From: Bacteriovoracaceae bacterium
GTDB taxonomy: Bacteria; Bdellovibrionota; Bacteriovoracia; Bacteriovoracales; Bacteriovoracaceae
Direction: 5' to 3'
DNA: 64,000 bases
Assembly (NCBI GenBank): GCA_021737405.1
Contig: JAIPEG010000004.1
Location: 1 to 64,000, forward strand
Within the stretch, counting starts at the first letter, position 1. Each line of letters begins with the position of its first letter. The position numbers and the translations under genes were made by a program. Below the pieces are notes generated by a model. That model made no database searches and had not been told where the DNA came from. It worked only from the letters and a program-made list of their open reading frames with translations. Below, in pieces: positions 63,435 to 64,000 of this stretch.

Positions 63435-64000
63435 TAATTTTTATCCTTTTGAGATTTATAATGATTTTGATTGGCAAAAAAAGGTCTTCGATTTTTTAGC
63501 CCTTCATTGGTCATATGCCTAATTTGAGTTCTGATTTTATCAATATGAATATCAATCTCTTTATCTGGGGCCTCTGGAGAGACGTCAGGCATTTCATAGG
63601 GTTCGCCTATGATTATATCAACTGGACTTGGAAGAGGCAGATAGAGTGGACTAAGGGGCAGTGCCGGTAATCCAAGTAATCTTGCTACTCCCTTCGCTTG
63701 ATAAACCCAAGGGAAAATCTCTTCAGCACCAATAACAGCGATAGGGAGAATTTTTATTTGTGAAGTAAGTGCCATTCTATAGAAGCCGCGAGTGAAACGT
63801 TGAAGCTTGTAAAAGTCAAAAGTACTCTTTGCAACTCCTCTTACTCCTTCAGGAAAAACGAGAACTGATTGTCCGCGACTAAGTAAATTAAGGCAGTTTT
63901 GCCTATCCCCAAGGACAGCGCCTCCCTCTGCGGCCAGAGTTCCTACCCAGGGAAGAGCTGTGAAAAACCTCTCGACCATAGATCTTAGAATTCGTGGAGG
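63434..64000 (-). CDS. PlsC-like lysophospholipid acyltransferase, 5' truncated by the window edge
   Basis: The frame stays open to base 64000, so the N-terminus is outside; the ATG at 63979 is internal. Present are the LPLAT motif II/III region AEGGAVLGDRQNC and VFPEGVRG (FPEG), and the later PIAVIGAEE and IIGEPYEMP blocks. The NHxxxxD motif is expected upstream, beyond the edge. Such enzymes acylate lysophosphatidic acid or related lipids at the inner membrane. It precedes and overlaps the SDR gene by one base. Confidence 0.82.
   Translation of the reverse strand, partial: PPRILRSMVERFFTALPWVGTLAAEGGAVLGDRQNCLNLLSRGQSVLVFPEGVRGVAKSTFDFYKLQRFTRGFYRMALTSQIKILPIAVIGAEEIFPWVYQAKGVARLLGLPALPLSPLYLPLPSPVDIIIGEPYEMPDVSPEAPDKEIDIHIDKIRTQIRHMTNEGLKNRRPFFANQNHYKSQKDKN

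Overview
The window is AT-rich, gene-dense chromosomal DNA with short intergenic gaps. Its gene set points to a predatory or scavenging bacterium of the Bdellovibrionota, most like the marine Bacteriovoracales (Halobacteriovorax/Bacteriovorax type). That placement is inferred from gene content, not from a marker-gene tree. Clues are a nucleotide-translocase-like carrier, a full oligopeptide importer with several peptidases, a SUV3-type RNA helicase, paired ArsA ATPases, and many unrecognised lipoproteins and exported proteins. Nothing seen suggests a plasmid, prophage, IS element or CRISPR array.

Layout. 1-9.2 kb: a truncated membrane protein, an outer-membrane barrel, a large lipoprotein built from degenerate EF-hand-like modules, a polyprenol-phosphate mannosyltransferase-like GT2, a DCC-family thiol protein, a Cys-rich exported protein, a DtxR-type metalloregulator and an exported protein. 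9.2-18.5 kb: an Agl23-like glycosyltransferase with a GT2 partner, a nucleotide-transporter-like carrier next to an M3 oligopeptidase, and a minus-strand operon of nitronate monooxygenase, MFS transporter and saccharopine dehydrogenase. 18.6-28.1 kb: M28 aminopeptidase, a SUV3 helicase/DUF455/ATP-grasp-like operon, a class II aldolase, and a trio made of a bitopic protein with a TPEP spacer, a degenerate SpoIIE-type phosphatase and an exported protein. 28.1-34.9 kb: a minus-strand run of outer-membrane protein, two ArsA ATPases, GshA, cystathionine beta-synthase and cystathionine gamma-lyase, preceded by a PhaR-like regulator. 34.9-35.36 kb is the only sizeable non-coding stretch and is rich in hairpins. 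35.4-47.8 kb: a TPR lipoprotein with a LolB-like partner, the five-gene opp/dpp operon, and an unknown pair ending in a coiled-coil protein with a 42-bp tandem repeat. 47.9-64 kb: tRNA-Leu(UAG), murG, a MazG-like pyrophosphohydrolase, typA/bipA, an ABC-F ATPase, a VTT-oxidoreductase fusion, subtilase, msrB, hemJ, a histidine phosphatase, pckA, DUF3050, tRNA-Leu(CAA), an epimerase and a truncated acyltransferase.

How the genes fit together. A protein-based diet is visible: exported subtilase and M28 aminopeptidase, Opp importer, cytoplasmic M3 oligopeptidase, possible lysine handling by saccharopine dehydrogenase, and PEP carboxykinase for gluconeogenesis. A sulfur/redox block makes cysteine from homocysteine and then gamma-glutamylcysteine; MsrB and the thiol proteins are consistent with redox stress handling. 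Convergent neighbours repeatedly overlap by exactly 4 nt at their stop codons, and one terminator lies inside the opposing gene, so the chromosome is tightly packed.
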